This document shows, piece after piece, positions 43,294 through 51,443 of a stretch of DNA of 53,247 bases. This DNA comes from Bacillota bacterium. Lineage in GTDB: Bacteria > Bacillota > Clostridia > Peptostreptococcales > Anaerovoracaceae. The notes under the pieces were generated by a model, which was not told the DNA's origin, searched no databases, and worked only from the letters and a program-made list of their open reading frames with translations. The translations under genes were made by a program, and so were the position numbers. The stretch lies in assembly GCA_017431785.1 (NCBI GenBank), contig JAFRKJ010000040.1, positions 1 to 53,247 on the forward strand, written 5' to 3'. Every line of letters begins with the position of its first letter. Within the stretch, counting starts at the first letter, position 1.

Positions 43294-44394
43294 ATGGTTA
43301 TCAAAAGAGTAATCAAAGGAATCATCATTTTCATTGCGGCGGTGCTTTTGCTCGTCGCAGGATTGCTGGTTTTTCTGACTGCAACCGAATACAAACCGGC
43401 AGACGTGGAACCGCTCAAAGTCAACGGAACTGCAGACGCAACGTACTCTATGGGAGACTCCATAACGATCCTGTCCTGGAACATCGGTTACGGAGCGCTT
43501 GGAGATAACGCCGATTTCTTCATGGACGGCGGGAAGATGGTCAAGTCTGCAGATGAGGGCCGCGTGCTGAAAAACATGGACGGCATCATGCAGGCCATCG
43601 AACAGACAAAGCCGGATATTTTTCTCCTGCAGGAAATCGACCGTGACTCAGATAGGTCCTATAACATCGACGAATTGGCGATGCTGCGCAACAAGTTCAA
43701 AGACTATGAGTCAACCTACGGCATCAACTACAAAACGCCTTTCGTTCCATATCCAATGCCGCCTCTCGGTAAAATCAATGCTGGTATCGCAACCTTCTCA
43801 GACTGCCACGCTGAAAGCGTAGAGCGCATTCAGCTGCCTGTTCCATTCAAGTGGCCTGTCCGCCCGGTGAATCTCAAGAGATGTGTCGCGGAAACCCACA
43901 TTCCACTGTATGATTCAGAAAATACCGGAAGCGAATGTCAGAAAAGAATCGATAAAGATTTAGTAATCTTCAACCTGCACCTTGAAGCTTACGACAGCGG
44001 TGCGGGCAAGATTGCCCAGACAAAGATGCTTGCGGAGCTTTTGAACGAAGAACTTGCAAAGGGCAACTACGTCATCGCCGGCGGAGATTTCAATCAGATC
44101 TTCTCCTCCGCAGACAAGGACGCCTACCCTCCGCAGCCGGACAAGTGGCTTCCCGGCGAACTGGACGAAGAACAGTTCGGTGATGGTTGGGTCTTCCTGA
44201 TGGATGAAAAAACACCAAGCTGCCGCAGTCTTGACCAGCCGTTAGTTGGCGCCGACCTTGGCAGCTTTCAGTTCTATCTTATTGATGGTTTCATCGTTTC
44301 AGATAACATTCAGATCGATGATCTGAAGACGATGGATCTGGGGTTTGTGAATGCCGATCACAATCCGGTGGTGCTGCAGTTCACGCTACGGTAG
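43294..44394 (+). CDS. Membrane-anchored endonuclease/exonuclease/phosphatase-family protein
   Basis: The product has 366 residues from ATG 43294 (SD GAGGTG 5 nt upstream). An in-frame ATG at 43246 lies inside the terminator hairpin and is rejected. One N-terminal membrane helix at ~8-30 is followed by an extracellular EEP fold. The motifs are LSWNIGYGALG (catalytic Asn), FLLQEIDRDSDRSY (metal-binding Glu), NLHLEAYD, VIAGGDFNQIF (Asp, Asn) and VNADHNPVVLQF (Asp-His). Family members cleave phosphodiester or phospholipid head-group bonds; the substrate outside the cell is unknown. It appears monocistronic. Confidence 0.88.
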   Translation: MVIKRVIKGIIIFIAAVLLLVAGLLVFLTATEYKPADVEPLKVNGTADATYSMGDSITILSWNIGYGALGDNADFFMDGGKMVKSADEGRVLKNMDGIMQAIEQTKPDIFLLQEIDRDSDRSYNIDELAMLRNKFKDYESTYGINYKTPFVPYPMPPLGKINAGIATFSDCHAESVERIQLPVPFKWPVRPVNLKRCVAETHIPLYDSENTGSECQKRIDKDLVIFNLHLEAYDSGAGKIAQTKMLAELLNEELAKGNYVIAGGDFNQIFSSADKDAYPPQPDKWLPGELDEEQFGDGWVFLMDEKTPSCRSLDQPLVGADLGSFQFYLIDGFIVSDNIQIDDLKTMDLGFVNADHNPVVLQFTLR

Positions 44395-44425
44395 CGCAGC
44401 CGTTTAATTACAGCAGCACAACCGT

Positions 44426-45550
44426 TTAAATTTCATGCAGGAATTCTGTAAACAAATCAAGTCCTTTCTGCAGCACTTCCGGATCAAAAGCGTATCCGAT
44501 TCTGACTGCGCCTTCCATTTCGAAACATTCTCCTGGTGTGAACAGGACACCTTTTGATTTCATGAGTTTGTCACAGAGTTCTCTTGACGGCATATCCTTC
44601 TTGTAGTAGACAAGCGCGGTCGTTCCGGCTACCGGCCTCTGGTAGTACACCTCTGGCGTTGCCTTTACCCAATCGTCCAGGATCTGACGGTTCTTCAGCA
44701 GAATCGCGCGGTTTCTTTCGATGATCTTATCTTTATTTGCCAAGGCCAGAGCCGCCAGCTTGTCGTCAATAACAGCGCAGCTGATCGTGTCATAATCTCT
44801 TCTCTCATGGAATCTGTGAATCAGGTCCATGTCTCTCGTGACGATCCAGCCCAGACGTACGCCGGCCATGGACCAGGATTTAGACATACTGCCGACGGAG
44901 ATTCCTTTTTCGTACAGATCGACAACAGAATACATGTAACTGCCGTCTTCAGAAATCCCCCTGTACACCTCATCGCAGAGGACATAGGCTCCAACACTTT
45001 TGGCAACTTCGATGACCTGCTCCATGACATCTTTAGGAATCAATGATCCGGATGGATTGTTTGGGCTGTTCATAGTAATCATCTTTGTGTTTTCATCGAC
45101 CAGCTCCTTCAGCTTTTCGATATCCGGCAGGAAGTGGTTTTCCAGGTTCAGATTGAGGATCCTGACTTCCGCTCCGATGGATTCCGGAATCGAATAGTGC
45201 TGCTGATAGGTCGGCATGACGGAGACCATGTTGTCTGACGGATCAATCAGCGCCATGATGACGTGATTGTTTGCACCAATAGCGCCGTGCATCGGAACGA
45301 CGTGTTCCGGTCTGACCAGTTCCCCGTAAAGTCCCGCGATACCTTCCAGCAATTCCGGGGAGCCGAAGATATGACCGTATGTCAGACGGGTGTCTGCCAG
45401 TTCATTCATAAACTCTGCCGTATCCAATCCTGCCATCTCGGTCAGTTCTCTTACAGTCAGCGAATCAATGCATGTTTCTGCCAGATTATATGTACAATCA
45501 TCTTCGTATTCATTCATCCAACGTTCTACTTTGAATGTTTTGATATCCAT
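44426..45550 (-). CDS. PLP-dependent class I/II aminotransferase
   Basis: The product has 374 residues. It has a fold-type I pattern: TYGHIFGSPELLEGIA, MNSPNNPSGSL (Asn for PLP O3'), CDEVYRGIS (Asp), and the Schiff-base Lys in SVGSMSKSWSMAGVRLGWIV, with Arg in VRIGYAF near the C-terminus. It resembles the smaller aminotransferase group related to VioD/capreomycidine-synthase-like proteins, but the substrate cannot be assigned. It lies 30 nt downstream of the EamA-type transporter (SD AAGGAG), which suggests metabolism and movement of one amino acid. The divergent PucR regulator probably controls both. Confidence 0.88.
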   Translation of the reverse strand: MDIKTFKVERWMNEYEDDCTYNLAETCIDSLTVRELTEMAGLDTAEFMNELADTRLTYGHIFGSPELLEGIAGLYGELVRPEHVVPMHGAIGANNHVIMALIDPSDNMVSVMPTYQQHYSIPESIGAEVRILNLNLENHFLPDIEKLKELVDENTKMITMNSPNNPSGSLIPKDVMEQVIEVAKSVGAYVLCDEVYRGISEDGSYMYSVVDLYEKGISVGSMSKSWSMAGVRLGWIVTRDMDLIHRFHERRDYDTISCAVIDDKLAALALANKDKIIERNRAILLKNRQILDDWVKATPEVYYQRPVAGTTALVYYKKDMPSRELCDKLMKSKGVLFTPGECFEMEGAVRIGYAFDPEVLQKGLDLFTEFLHEI

Positions 45551-45580
45551 GTTAATCTCCTTTTCTTATACAACGAAACA

Positions 45581-46012
45581 TTACTTCAGATTGATAAACA
45601 CCAGACCGACGATGCAGATACCCACGCCCGCCAGTTTATTCCATGTCATTGGCTCATGGTAGAGCAGAAGTCCAACAAAAATCAGTGCGACTGCCAGGAA
45701 TGCTGACTGCACGATGGCCGCAGTGTTGACCTGCCAGCCTGCCTTATAAGCATAGATGAAACCCACTTCAAGCGCTACCAGAACGAATCCAAATACAAAC
45801 GGCACCCAGTTCAGTTTGCTGTACTCCATAATCAGATTGGCTGATCCTCTGTTCAGCGCGAAGTACAGAGTGCCGCTCGACAAGAACGCTACCATATACG
45901 TTACAGTCAGCGCAGCCAGCGGGTTGATATCCACCGGCATGGATTTGGCGCAAATCTGGTACATTACATTTGCGAAAACTACTAAAGCGATTGGCCAGAT
46001 ATAAGCAACCAT
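45581..46012 (-). CDS. Small EamA/DMT-superfamily transporter
   Basis: The product has 143 residues with four or five hydrophobic helices, half the size of a full EamA protein, so it probably acts as a dimer. Motifs: IWPIALVVFANVMYQICAKSMP in helix 1 and LYHEPMTWNKLAGVGICIVGLVFINLK at the end, the EamA/SMR closing pattern. It may export an amino acid or amine. It heads an operon with the aminotransferase, has a strong SD (AAGGAGGAAGAA), and diverges from the PucR regulator. Confidence 0.82.
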   Translation of the reverse strand: MVAYIWPIALVVFANVMYQICAKSMPVDINPLAALTVTYMVAFLSSGTLYFALNRGSANLIMEYSKLNWVPFVFGFVLVALEVGFIYAYKAGWQVNTAAIVQSAFLAVALIFVGLLLYHEPMTWNKLAGVGICIVGLVFINLK

Positions 46013-46086
46013 TTCTTCCTCCTTTCAAACCATCTGGTTTCCTTTGTTTCTGTAATTAAAGTATAGCAAAAGCACCGCAGTACGGT

Positions 46087-46147
46087 TTTGTAGAAATTTA
46101 GAATATTTGCAATAATTATTGTGTTTTCTACAAAGGCAATATAGAAT
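46087..46147 (+). promoter_or_regulatory. Promoter and inverted repeat upstream of the PucR-type regulator
   Basis: TTGTGT (46119-46124), a 17-bp spacer and TAGAAT (46142-46147) form a promoter 45 bp before the ATG. A perfect 10-bp inverted repeat, TTTGTAGAAA (46087-46096) and TTTCTACAAA (46125-46134), spans 28 bp, with the right half starting right after the -35. It lies in the gap between the divergent units and is a good candidate operator for the adjacent regulator. Confidence 0.6.
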
Positions 46148-46192
46148 AATATCAGACAAGTTTATGTGGAGTAGAACTCAGGAGATTGCTTT

Positions 46193-47365
46193 ATGGCACT
46201 GACTGTGAAAGACATTCTGGAGCTGCCTTCTGGGCAGCGCATGAAACTGCTGGCAGGCGGGAAGGGCCTGACCCGTCCTGTTGTTTCTGTCGAAATCGCC
46301 GACTATGAATTTGCTCCTGGCATAAAGTTCGTGCCGGAAGCAAACTTCAACCTCCAGGATGATATGGAACCTGGCAGTTTTATCATCACAAGTTTTCTGT
46401 TTGCCAAAGATGATCCGTCTTTGATTCTTTCTTCCATAGAGATAATGGAGAGAATGGAAATGGCTGGTCTCGCCTTCAAGCAGATCATCTACGATCAGCT
46501 GCCCACCGAAGCATTAGCATTCGCCGAAAAAAAGAACTTTCCTATCTTCTCATTCAGCAAAGATCTATGGTTCGAGAATATCATCTTCGATATCATGTAT
46601 GCGGTGCAGTTCGACGATAAAGTCTATCTGTCAGAGGAAAAAATCGACAACATGCTCTCCGGAAAGATGACTCGCTCAGAGCTGGATATCATCCTGAAAG
46701 GCATCTCCCTGAAACTGCGCCGATACATCTCTGTCATCTATATCTCAGGCAAGGACCTCGACGCAGGCCGCATCCTCCGCAGCTTTTATCTGCTCAAAGG
46801 TTTTCACAGCAAAGGCCTCATGGTGCGGTATGAAGACAGTCTGTTTCTGATTACCACATCAGATCGCGGTGATTCAAAGAGCCACGATCTGATCCGTGCA
46901 GAAGCCTTCGAACTCTTAGGCATCGGAACCGGCATGGACGAAGAATCCATACTGATTGGATGCAGTGATGTGCACGAACCGGCACAGTTGGATAAAGCAT
47001 TCCGGGAAAGTCATTTCTGTTTTACTGCTTCTTCCATCGAAGGCAGTGCTTTCGCGCACTTCTCTGATACAGGCGTATACCAGGTAATCCTTCCAAGCAT
47101 CGATACCGATGAGTCTGTTGCCTTTGCAAAAGGCATCACATCCGCGTATGATAGTAATGCAGATTTGTGCGAAACAGTGAAAGAATATTTGGCGTCTGGC
47201 GGCGATGTAACGAAAACATCGGCCGCTCTGCACTGCCATCAGAATACTGTACGATACCGCCTTGGGAAAATACGTGAACTGACAGGGCTTACTGCGGCAT
47301 CCGACAGTGAACTCTTCATGCAGCTCAAAATAGCTGCTGTTATCACCAATGCCAAAGGAGGTTAG
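46193..47365 (+). CDS. PucR-family transcriptional regulator
   Basis: The regulator has 390 residues. An N-terminal PucR ligand domain covers ~5-130 (LTVKDILELP, AGGKGLTRPVVSVEIAD, SFIITSF, LAFAEKKNFPIFSF). A middle GGDEF-like or degenerate region follows, then a C-terminal helix-turn-helix of the HTH_30 type: VKEYLASGGDVTKTSAALHCHQNTVRYRLGKIRELTGL. PucR-type regulators respond to purines, amino acids or related nitrogen compounds. It is divergent from the EamA-aminotransferase operon and directly upstream of the desulfidase remnant, so its original targets may have included that gene. Confidence 0.88.
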   Translation: MALTVKDILELPSGQRMKLLAGGKGLTRPVVSVEIADYEFAPGIKFVPEANFNLQDDMEPGSFIITSFLFAKDDPSLILSSIEIMERMEMAGLAFKQIIYDQLPTEALAFAEKKNFPIFSFSKDLWFENIIFDIMYAVQFDDKVYLSEEKIDNMLSGKMTRSELDIILKGISLKLRRYISVIYISGKDLDAGRILRSFYLLKGFHSKGLMVRYEDSLFLITTSDRGDSKSHDLIRAEAFELLGIGTGMDEESILIGCSDVHEPAQLDKAFRESHFCFTASSIEGSAFAHFSDTGVYQVILPSIDTDESVAFAKGITSAYDSNADLCETVKEYLASGGDVTKTSAALHCHQNTVRYRLGKIRELTGLTAASDSELFMQLKIAAVITNAKGG

Positions 47366-47368
47366 GCA

Positions 47369-47541
47369 ATGAATAAATCTGATGTGAGATACGCACAGTT
47401 TGTGAGTATCCTGAAAGAAGAACTGCTTCCTGCCATGGGCTGCACGGAACCTATTGCTATCGCATACGCGTCGGCAAACTTGCCAGACGCGGTATGAAAG
47501 CAACAGATGAAGAAATCATCCGGCTGATGCTAGAAGAATAG
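47369..47541 (+). pseudogene. Internally deleted remnant of a CyuA/YhaM-like cysteine desulfidase (serine dehydratase alpha-like) gene
   Basis: The first frame from ATG 47369 (SD GGAGG, 3 nt after the regulator stop) encodes 42 residues and ends at TGA 47497. It includes ILKEEL.PAMGCTEPIAIAYA, the N-terminal signature of the UPF0597/CyuA family. After about 47473 another frame reads GKLARRGMKATDEEIIRLM and LEE to TAG 47541, resembling the C-terminal end of the same family. The normal gene is about 1.3 kb; here 173 bp (not a multiple of 3) remain, so the middle was deleted and the ends joined out of frame. It cannot make an enzyme. Confidence 0.75.
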
Positions 47542-47551
47542 GAGATTATAA

Positions 47552-48601
47552 ATGAAATTTCTGTACCCACTGCTGATATTTCTTCCGGTCACGATCATCG
47601 GAAAATACATGGGGCTTTCAGACCCACTGCTGTTCATATGCAGTTCCCTTGCCATCATTCCGTTGGCGGGACTCATGGGCAAAAGCACTGATATCATTTC
47701 CTGCTTTTGCGGGCAGAGAATCGGCGGACTTCTGAACGCAACCTTTGGCAACGCGACAGAGCTGATCATCGCCTTTGTTGCCATGAAGGCCGGACTGTTT
47801 GATGTGGTGAAAGCATCATTGGCCGGCTCCGTCATCGGAAACATCCTGCTGGTCCTCGGCATGTCCATGCTGGTCGGAGGGCTGAAATTCAAGACGCAAA
47901 AGTTCAACCGGAATTCCATCAACATCACTTCGAGCATGCTGCTTCTGGCAGTGCTTGGGCTCTCTATTCCGGCGATTTTTACCCACACTGTACCAGAGGC
48001 GTGGCTGACCACACGGTTTGAGGGGCTCAGTATCATCATCGCGATTCTGATGCTTCTGGTCTACATCATGCAGTTTGTCTTCTGTTTTGTCACGCACCGT
48101 TTCCTCTACGAAGAAACACTCACCATGGATGATGAAGAACAGCCATCCATGAAGCTTCCGGCAGCCATTGGCTTGTTGGTAGCCTCTACGGTCTGCATCG
48201 CTGTTCTCTCAGAGATCTTCGTCGGAACGATCGAGCCGATGGCTGAAAGCGTCGGTCTGTCACCTGCCTTCGTCGGTATCATCCTCGTGCCGATCATCGG
48301 TAACGCGGCAGAGCACTCCTCTGCCATCATCATGGCATTCAAGAACAAGATGAATGCAGCGGTTGAAATCGCTCTGGGATCCAGCCTGCAGATTATTTTG
48401 TTCGTCATCCCTGTACTGGTTCTGCTCAGTCTCTGTTTCACACCGATGAGCATCGTGTTCACGCCATTTGAACTGGTGGCTCTGGTGGCATCCGTTCTCA
48501 TCGCCAACCGTGTTGCTTCTGACGGTGAATCAAACTGGCTGGAAGGATTGCAGCTCGTCGTCGTCTACATTATGATCGGCGCCGCGTTCTTCTTTGTATA
48601 A
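47552..48601 (+). CDS. Ca2+/H+ antiporter (CaxA/VCX1 family)
   Basis: The antiporter has 349 residues and about eleven helices. Two CAX c-motifs are clear: FGNATELIIAFVAMKAG near residue 67 and GNAAEHSSAIIMAFKNKMNAAVEIALGSSLQI near 250, each with the metal-coordinating Glu. An acidic loop (DDEEQ) near residue 190 separates the two halves. It should export cytoplasmic Ca2+ in exchange for protons. It begins 10 bp after the pseudogene (SD AGGAGA), so it may be read from the PucR promoter. No terminator is evident after it. Confidence 0.92.
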   Translation: MKFLYPLLIFLPVTIIGKYMGLSDPLLFICSSLAIIPLAGLMGKSTDIISCFCGQRIGGLLNATFGNATELIIAFVAMKAGLFDVVKASLAGSVIGNILLVLGMSMLVGGLKFKTQKFNRNSINITSSMLLLAVLGLSIPAIFTHTVPEAWLTTRFEGLSIIIAILMLLVYIMQFVFCFVTHRFLYEETLTMDDEEQPSMKLPAAIGLLVASTVCIAVLSEIFVGTIEPMAESVGLSPAFVGIILVPIIGNAAEHSSAIIMAFKNKMNAAVEIALGSSLQIILFVIPVLVLLSLCFTPMSIVFTPFELVALVASVLIANRVASDGESNWLEGLQLVVVYIMIGAAFFFV

Positions 48602-48625
48602 TCATTCACCAGCCATTAAAAAAAA

Positions 48626-48656
48626 TTAACAGTATATTAACAAGTTGATGTATAAT
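48626..48656 (+). promoter_or_regulatory. Weakly supported promoter of the ABC transporter operon
   Basis: A perfect TATAAT (48651-48656) lies 86 bp before the start codon. The best -35, TTAACA at 48626-48631, is 19 bp away, longer than ideal. The region is AT-rich and holds no hairpin. Confidence 0.4.
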
Positions 48657-48741
48657 GGGTTGTGTGTTTATAAGAAAAAAGTTATGGACACATAATCCGT
48701 TATTTATTTGGAATCGTTGATATTCTAGTTGGAGGTAAAAG

Positions 48742-49734
48742 ATGAAAAGGAAATTTGTCATTATAGCTGTTGCTGTAATTACTGCTTTCAGCCTTTGCAT
48801 GTCAATGGCAGGATGCGGCAGCGAAAGTTCTGACGAAGGCGACGGAGCAGCAACTCTTACAATCGTCCAGCAGTACGGCATGGCCTACGCTCCTCTCAAG
48901 GTGATTGAGCAGAAAGGCCTGATTGAAGAGAATTATGACGGAGACGTTGAAGTGAATTTCCAGACGCTGAACTCAGGGGCATCCATCAATGACGCCTTTG
49001 TAGCGGGTGATGTAGATGTAGGCCTTATGGGTGTTGCGCCTGCGATTACTGGTTCCCTGAATGAAGGAGTTCCTTATAAAATCTGTACGAACATTTCCGC
49101 GCAGCCGCACAAGCTCATGACGAATGACCCTAACATAAAATCATTGAAGGACATCGGAGAGAGCGACCAAATCGCACTGGTCAACATCGGAAGTATCCAG
49201 CACATTCTGCTGGCCATGGCCTGCAAGGAACAGCTGGGCGATGCGCATGCACTCGACAACAACATCGCAGCCATGGCACATCCTGACGGAATGACCGCTC
49301 TGCTGAACGGCAGCGTCAAGTGCCAGCTCACAACTTCACCATTCGTATTCAAGGAAGCTGCAGAAGATGGTATCTCTGAAGTAGAAGCCATTGAATCCGT
49401 ATGGCCTGCAGGTAACTCCTTCATTGTTGCTGTAGCTTCAACTGATCTTTATGAAAACAACCCGGATCTGTACAATGCAGTACTCGCTGCTTTCGGTGAT
49501 GCGATCGCATTCATCAACGACGATCCGGAAGCTGCCGCCGAAATGCTCTGCAGTGACGAGGATGTTGACGCACAGACTTACCTTGAGTGGCTGAGCGATC
49601 CTGCATGCAGCTATTCCACTGAGCTCAAGGGTGTTTCCACTATGGCGAAGTTCATGACAGAAGAAGGCTTCCTGGAAGACGTTCAGTTCGATGATATCAG
49701 CCAGATCGTATATGACGGTGTAGAAGGTGACTAA
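48742..49734 (+). CDS. ABC transporter substrate-binding lipoprotein (SsuA/TauA/NMT1-like)
   Basis: The product has 330 residues. A signal peptide has lipobox SMAGCGSE (Cys at residue ~28). The mature protein fits the periplasmic-binding-protein type 2 group of nitrate/sulfonate/thiamine-precursor binders: YGMAYAPLKVIEQKGLIEE, NSGASINDAFVAGDVDVGLMGVAPAI, HPDGMTALLNGSVKCQLTTSPF. It should capture a small anionic or organosulfur solute outside the cell and hand it to the permease. SD TTGGAGG precedes the ATG. It is first gene of a three-gene operon. The ligand cannot be named from sequence. Confidence 0.9.
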   Translation: MKRKFVIIAVAVITAFSLCMSMAGCGSESSDEGDGAATLTIVQQYGMAYAPLKVIEQKGLIEENYDGDVEVNFQTLNSGASINDAFVAGDVDVGLMGVAPAITGSLNEGVPYKICTNISAQPHKLMTNDPNIKSLKDIGESDQIALVNIGSIQHILLAMACKEQLGDAHALDNNIAAMAHPDGMTALLNGSVKCQLTTSPFVFKEAAEDGISEVEAIESVWPAGNSFIVAVASTDLYENNPDLYNAVLAAFGDAIAFINDDPEAAAEMLCSDEDVDAQTYLEWLSDPACSYSTELKGVSTMAKFMTEEGFLEDVQFDDISQIVYDGVEGD

Positions 49735-49755
49735 AAAGGCGGTTAAGGGAAGAGT

Positions 49756-50538
49756 ATGAAAAGCGAAACACGAAGTGAAATTCGGGATCAGATCATCTTT
49801 ATCATATGCTTCATCATCGCCTGGTATGTGGTCTACAAAATGCGCGTATTCAGCCCGACAGCATTTCCATCAGTCGGAAGTATCGGGGAGAGTTTTGTAA
49901 CCGCCTTCACCACCAATGATATGCTCAGTTATACCGGCCACTCCCTTCTGCTGATTGCGAAGGGATTAGCCATTGGCATTGGTCTGGCCTTTATATTCTC
50001 AAGCCTTGCAGTGATCAGCAAACACTTTCACGCAATCTACAATCTGATTGTTTCCATCTGCGACTTGCTGCCGGGTGTTGCCTTGCTTCCTCTGGCGATC
50101 TGTTGGTTCGGAATCGGTGAAATCACGATCATCTTTATCGTGGTCCATTCGATCATCTGGCCGATGTCCAGAAGCATCATGGACGGATTCAGTTCTATTC
50201 CGCGCATGTACATTGAAAGTGGTATGAACATCGGACTGAGAGGATTGAAGCTCGTCACCGGCGTATATCTGCCGGCAGCTTTCTCCAGCGTACTCTCCGG
50301 CATGAGAGTCGGATGGGCGAGAGCATGGAGAGGTCTGATCAGTGTAGAGATGATTTTCGGAACCACAAGTTCCGGCGCGGGCATCGGATGGTACATCATG
50401 ATGAGAAGAAACTTCATGGATATGTCAGGTGTGTTTGCTGCCCTCATTGTTATCATCATCATAGGAGTTCTCGTTGAATACGGCATCTTCAGAACCGTTG
50501 AGAACCGTACAGTCAGAAAGTGGGGGATGGTACAGTGA
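49756..50538 (+). CDS. ABC transporter permease (SsuC/TauC-like)
   Basis: The permease has 260 residues and six predicted helices. The BPD_transp_1 EAA-like loop is visible as GFSSIPRMYIESGMNIGLRGLKLVTGVYLPAAFSSVLSG. FSPTAFPSVGSIGESF near the N-terminus is typical of the SsuC/TauC group. It follows the binding protein by 21 bp. Its stop overlaps the start of the ATPase (GTGA), so the permease and ATPase are translationally coupled. Confidence 0.92.
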   Translation: MKSETRSEIRDQIIFIICFIIAWYVVYKMRVFSPTAFPSVGSIGESFVTAFTTNDMLSYTGHSLLLIAKGLAIGIGLAFIFSSLAVISKHFHAIYNLIVSICDLLPGVALLPLAICWFGIGEITIIFIVVHSIIWPMSRSIMDGFSSIPRMYIESGMNIGLRGLKLVTGVYLPAAFSSVLSGMRVGWARAWRGLISVEMIFGTTSSGAGIGWYIMMRRNFMDMSGVFAALIVIIIIGVLVEYGIFRTVENRTVRKWGMVQ

Positions 50539-51326
50539 TAGAACAAAACAAAGCACCTCTCCTGGAAGTGAAGGATCTCGTGAAAAATTATCACGATGGG
50601 CCGAACGCGAGAAATATACTGGATCATCTCGATCTCTCTGTAAACGAAGGAGATTTCCTGACGATCCTGGGGCCGTCAGGCTGCGGTAAGACCACTTTGA
50701 TCAGATGCATCGCCGGTTTTGAAGACTATGAAGGTGAAATCCTTGTCGAAGGCAAAGCTGTCTCCCAGCCGGGCATTGATCGGATGATGATATTCCAGAC
50801 GTTTGAGCAGCTGTTCCCGTGGAAAACAGTCAAAAAGAACATCCAATATCCGTTGAAGATCAACGGCATCACAGATAAGGAAGAACTGGACCGCATTGCA
50901 GAAAAACATCTGGAGCTGGTTGGGCTCGCCGGCAAAGGCGACCTCTATCCGCACCAACTCTCGGGCGGTATGAAACAACGTGTCGCCATCGCCAAAGGTC
51001 TGGCTCTGAACCCGAAGATCATCCTGATGGATGAACCGTTCGCCGCATTGGATGCCATGACGAGAAACAAATTGCAGGCGGAACTGATCAAGATCAAAGA
51101 AAAAGAAAACGCGACTGTGATCTTCATCACCCACAATATTCAGGAGGCCCTTGTTCTTGGCAACCGCGTCATCCTGATGTCGAAGAACGGTGAAATCAAA
51201 GTCAATATGGAAAATAAAATTCCGAAACCGGTCACGCCGGCTTCGGAAGGATACGGCGAGATGTGGAAGCTTCTGAACGAAGCGCTCTGGGAGGAAGATT
51301 CCGAGAGTGGTGCGGTCAGCGAATGA
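50535..51326 (+). CDS. ABC transporter ATP-binding protein (SsuB/TauB-like)
   Basis: The ATPase has 263 residues from GTG 50535, which overlaps the permease stop by 4 bp and has SD GGGGGA about 8 nt upstream; a GTG at 50520 would overlap that SD. Walker A GPSGCGKTT near residue 49, Q-loop FQTFEQLFPW, signature LSGGMKQRVAIAKGLA, Walker B IILMDEPFAALD and the H-loop THNIQEA are all intact. It powers import by the SsuC-like permease. The gene ends 27 bp before the 3' end of the group II intron, which is inserted in opposite orientation. Confidence 0.92.
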   Translation: MIEQNKAPLLEVKDLVKNYHDGPNARNILDHLDLSVNEGDFLTILGPSGCGKTTLIRCIAGFEDYEGEILVEGKAVSQPGIDRMMIFQTFEQLFPWKTVKKNIQYPLKINGITDKEELDRIAEKHLELVGLAGKGDLYPHQLSGGMKQRVAIAKGLALNPKIILMDEPFAALDAMTRNKLQAELIKIKEKENATVIFITHNIQEALVLGNRVILMSKNGEIKVNMENKIPKPVTPASEGYGEMWKLLNEALWEEDSESGAVSE

Positions 51327-51353
51327 TTCCGCATACTCACCAATCTGCAAACA

Positions 51354-51422
51354 ATAGGGTAGAGTGAGAGCTTCCTCTCACCCTCCCGTTGCACCGTACG
51401 TACGGGTCTCGTATACGGCGCT
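51354..51422 (-). ncRNA. Group II intron domains V and VI
   Basis: Domain V (51389-51422) reads AGCGCCGTATACGAG, then ACCCGTACGTACGGTGC: paired AGCGCCGTA/TACGGTGC arms around a short internal loop, the most conserved group II element and the catalytic core. Domain VI (51354-51388) forms GGGAGGGTGAGAG paired with CTCTCACTCTACCC, holding an unpaired A that would be the branch point, and ends CTAT. Confidence 0.85.
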
Positions 51423-51443
51423 ACATCAGTATAGAATCAAGTA

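Noticed and set aside
46013-46192. Possible riboswitch in the gap before the PucR gene
   Set aside because: Only a promoter and an inverted repeat suited to protein binding are seen; no known aptamer core was recognised and the leader after the promoter is short.
50520-50534. GTG at 50520 as start of the ABC ATPase
   Set aside because: It overlaps the GGGGGA SD, while GTG 50535 overlaps the permease stop in the common GTGA coupling form.
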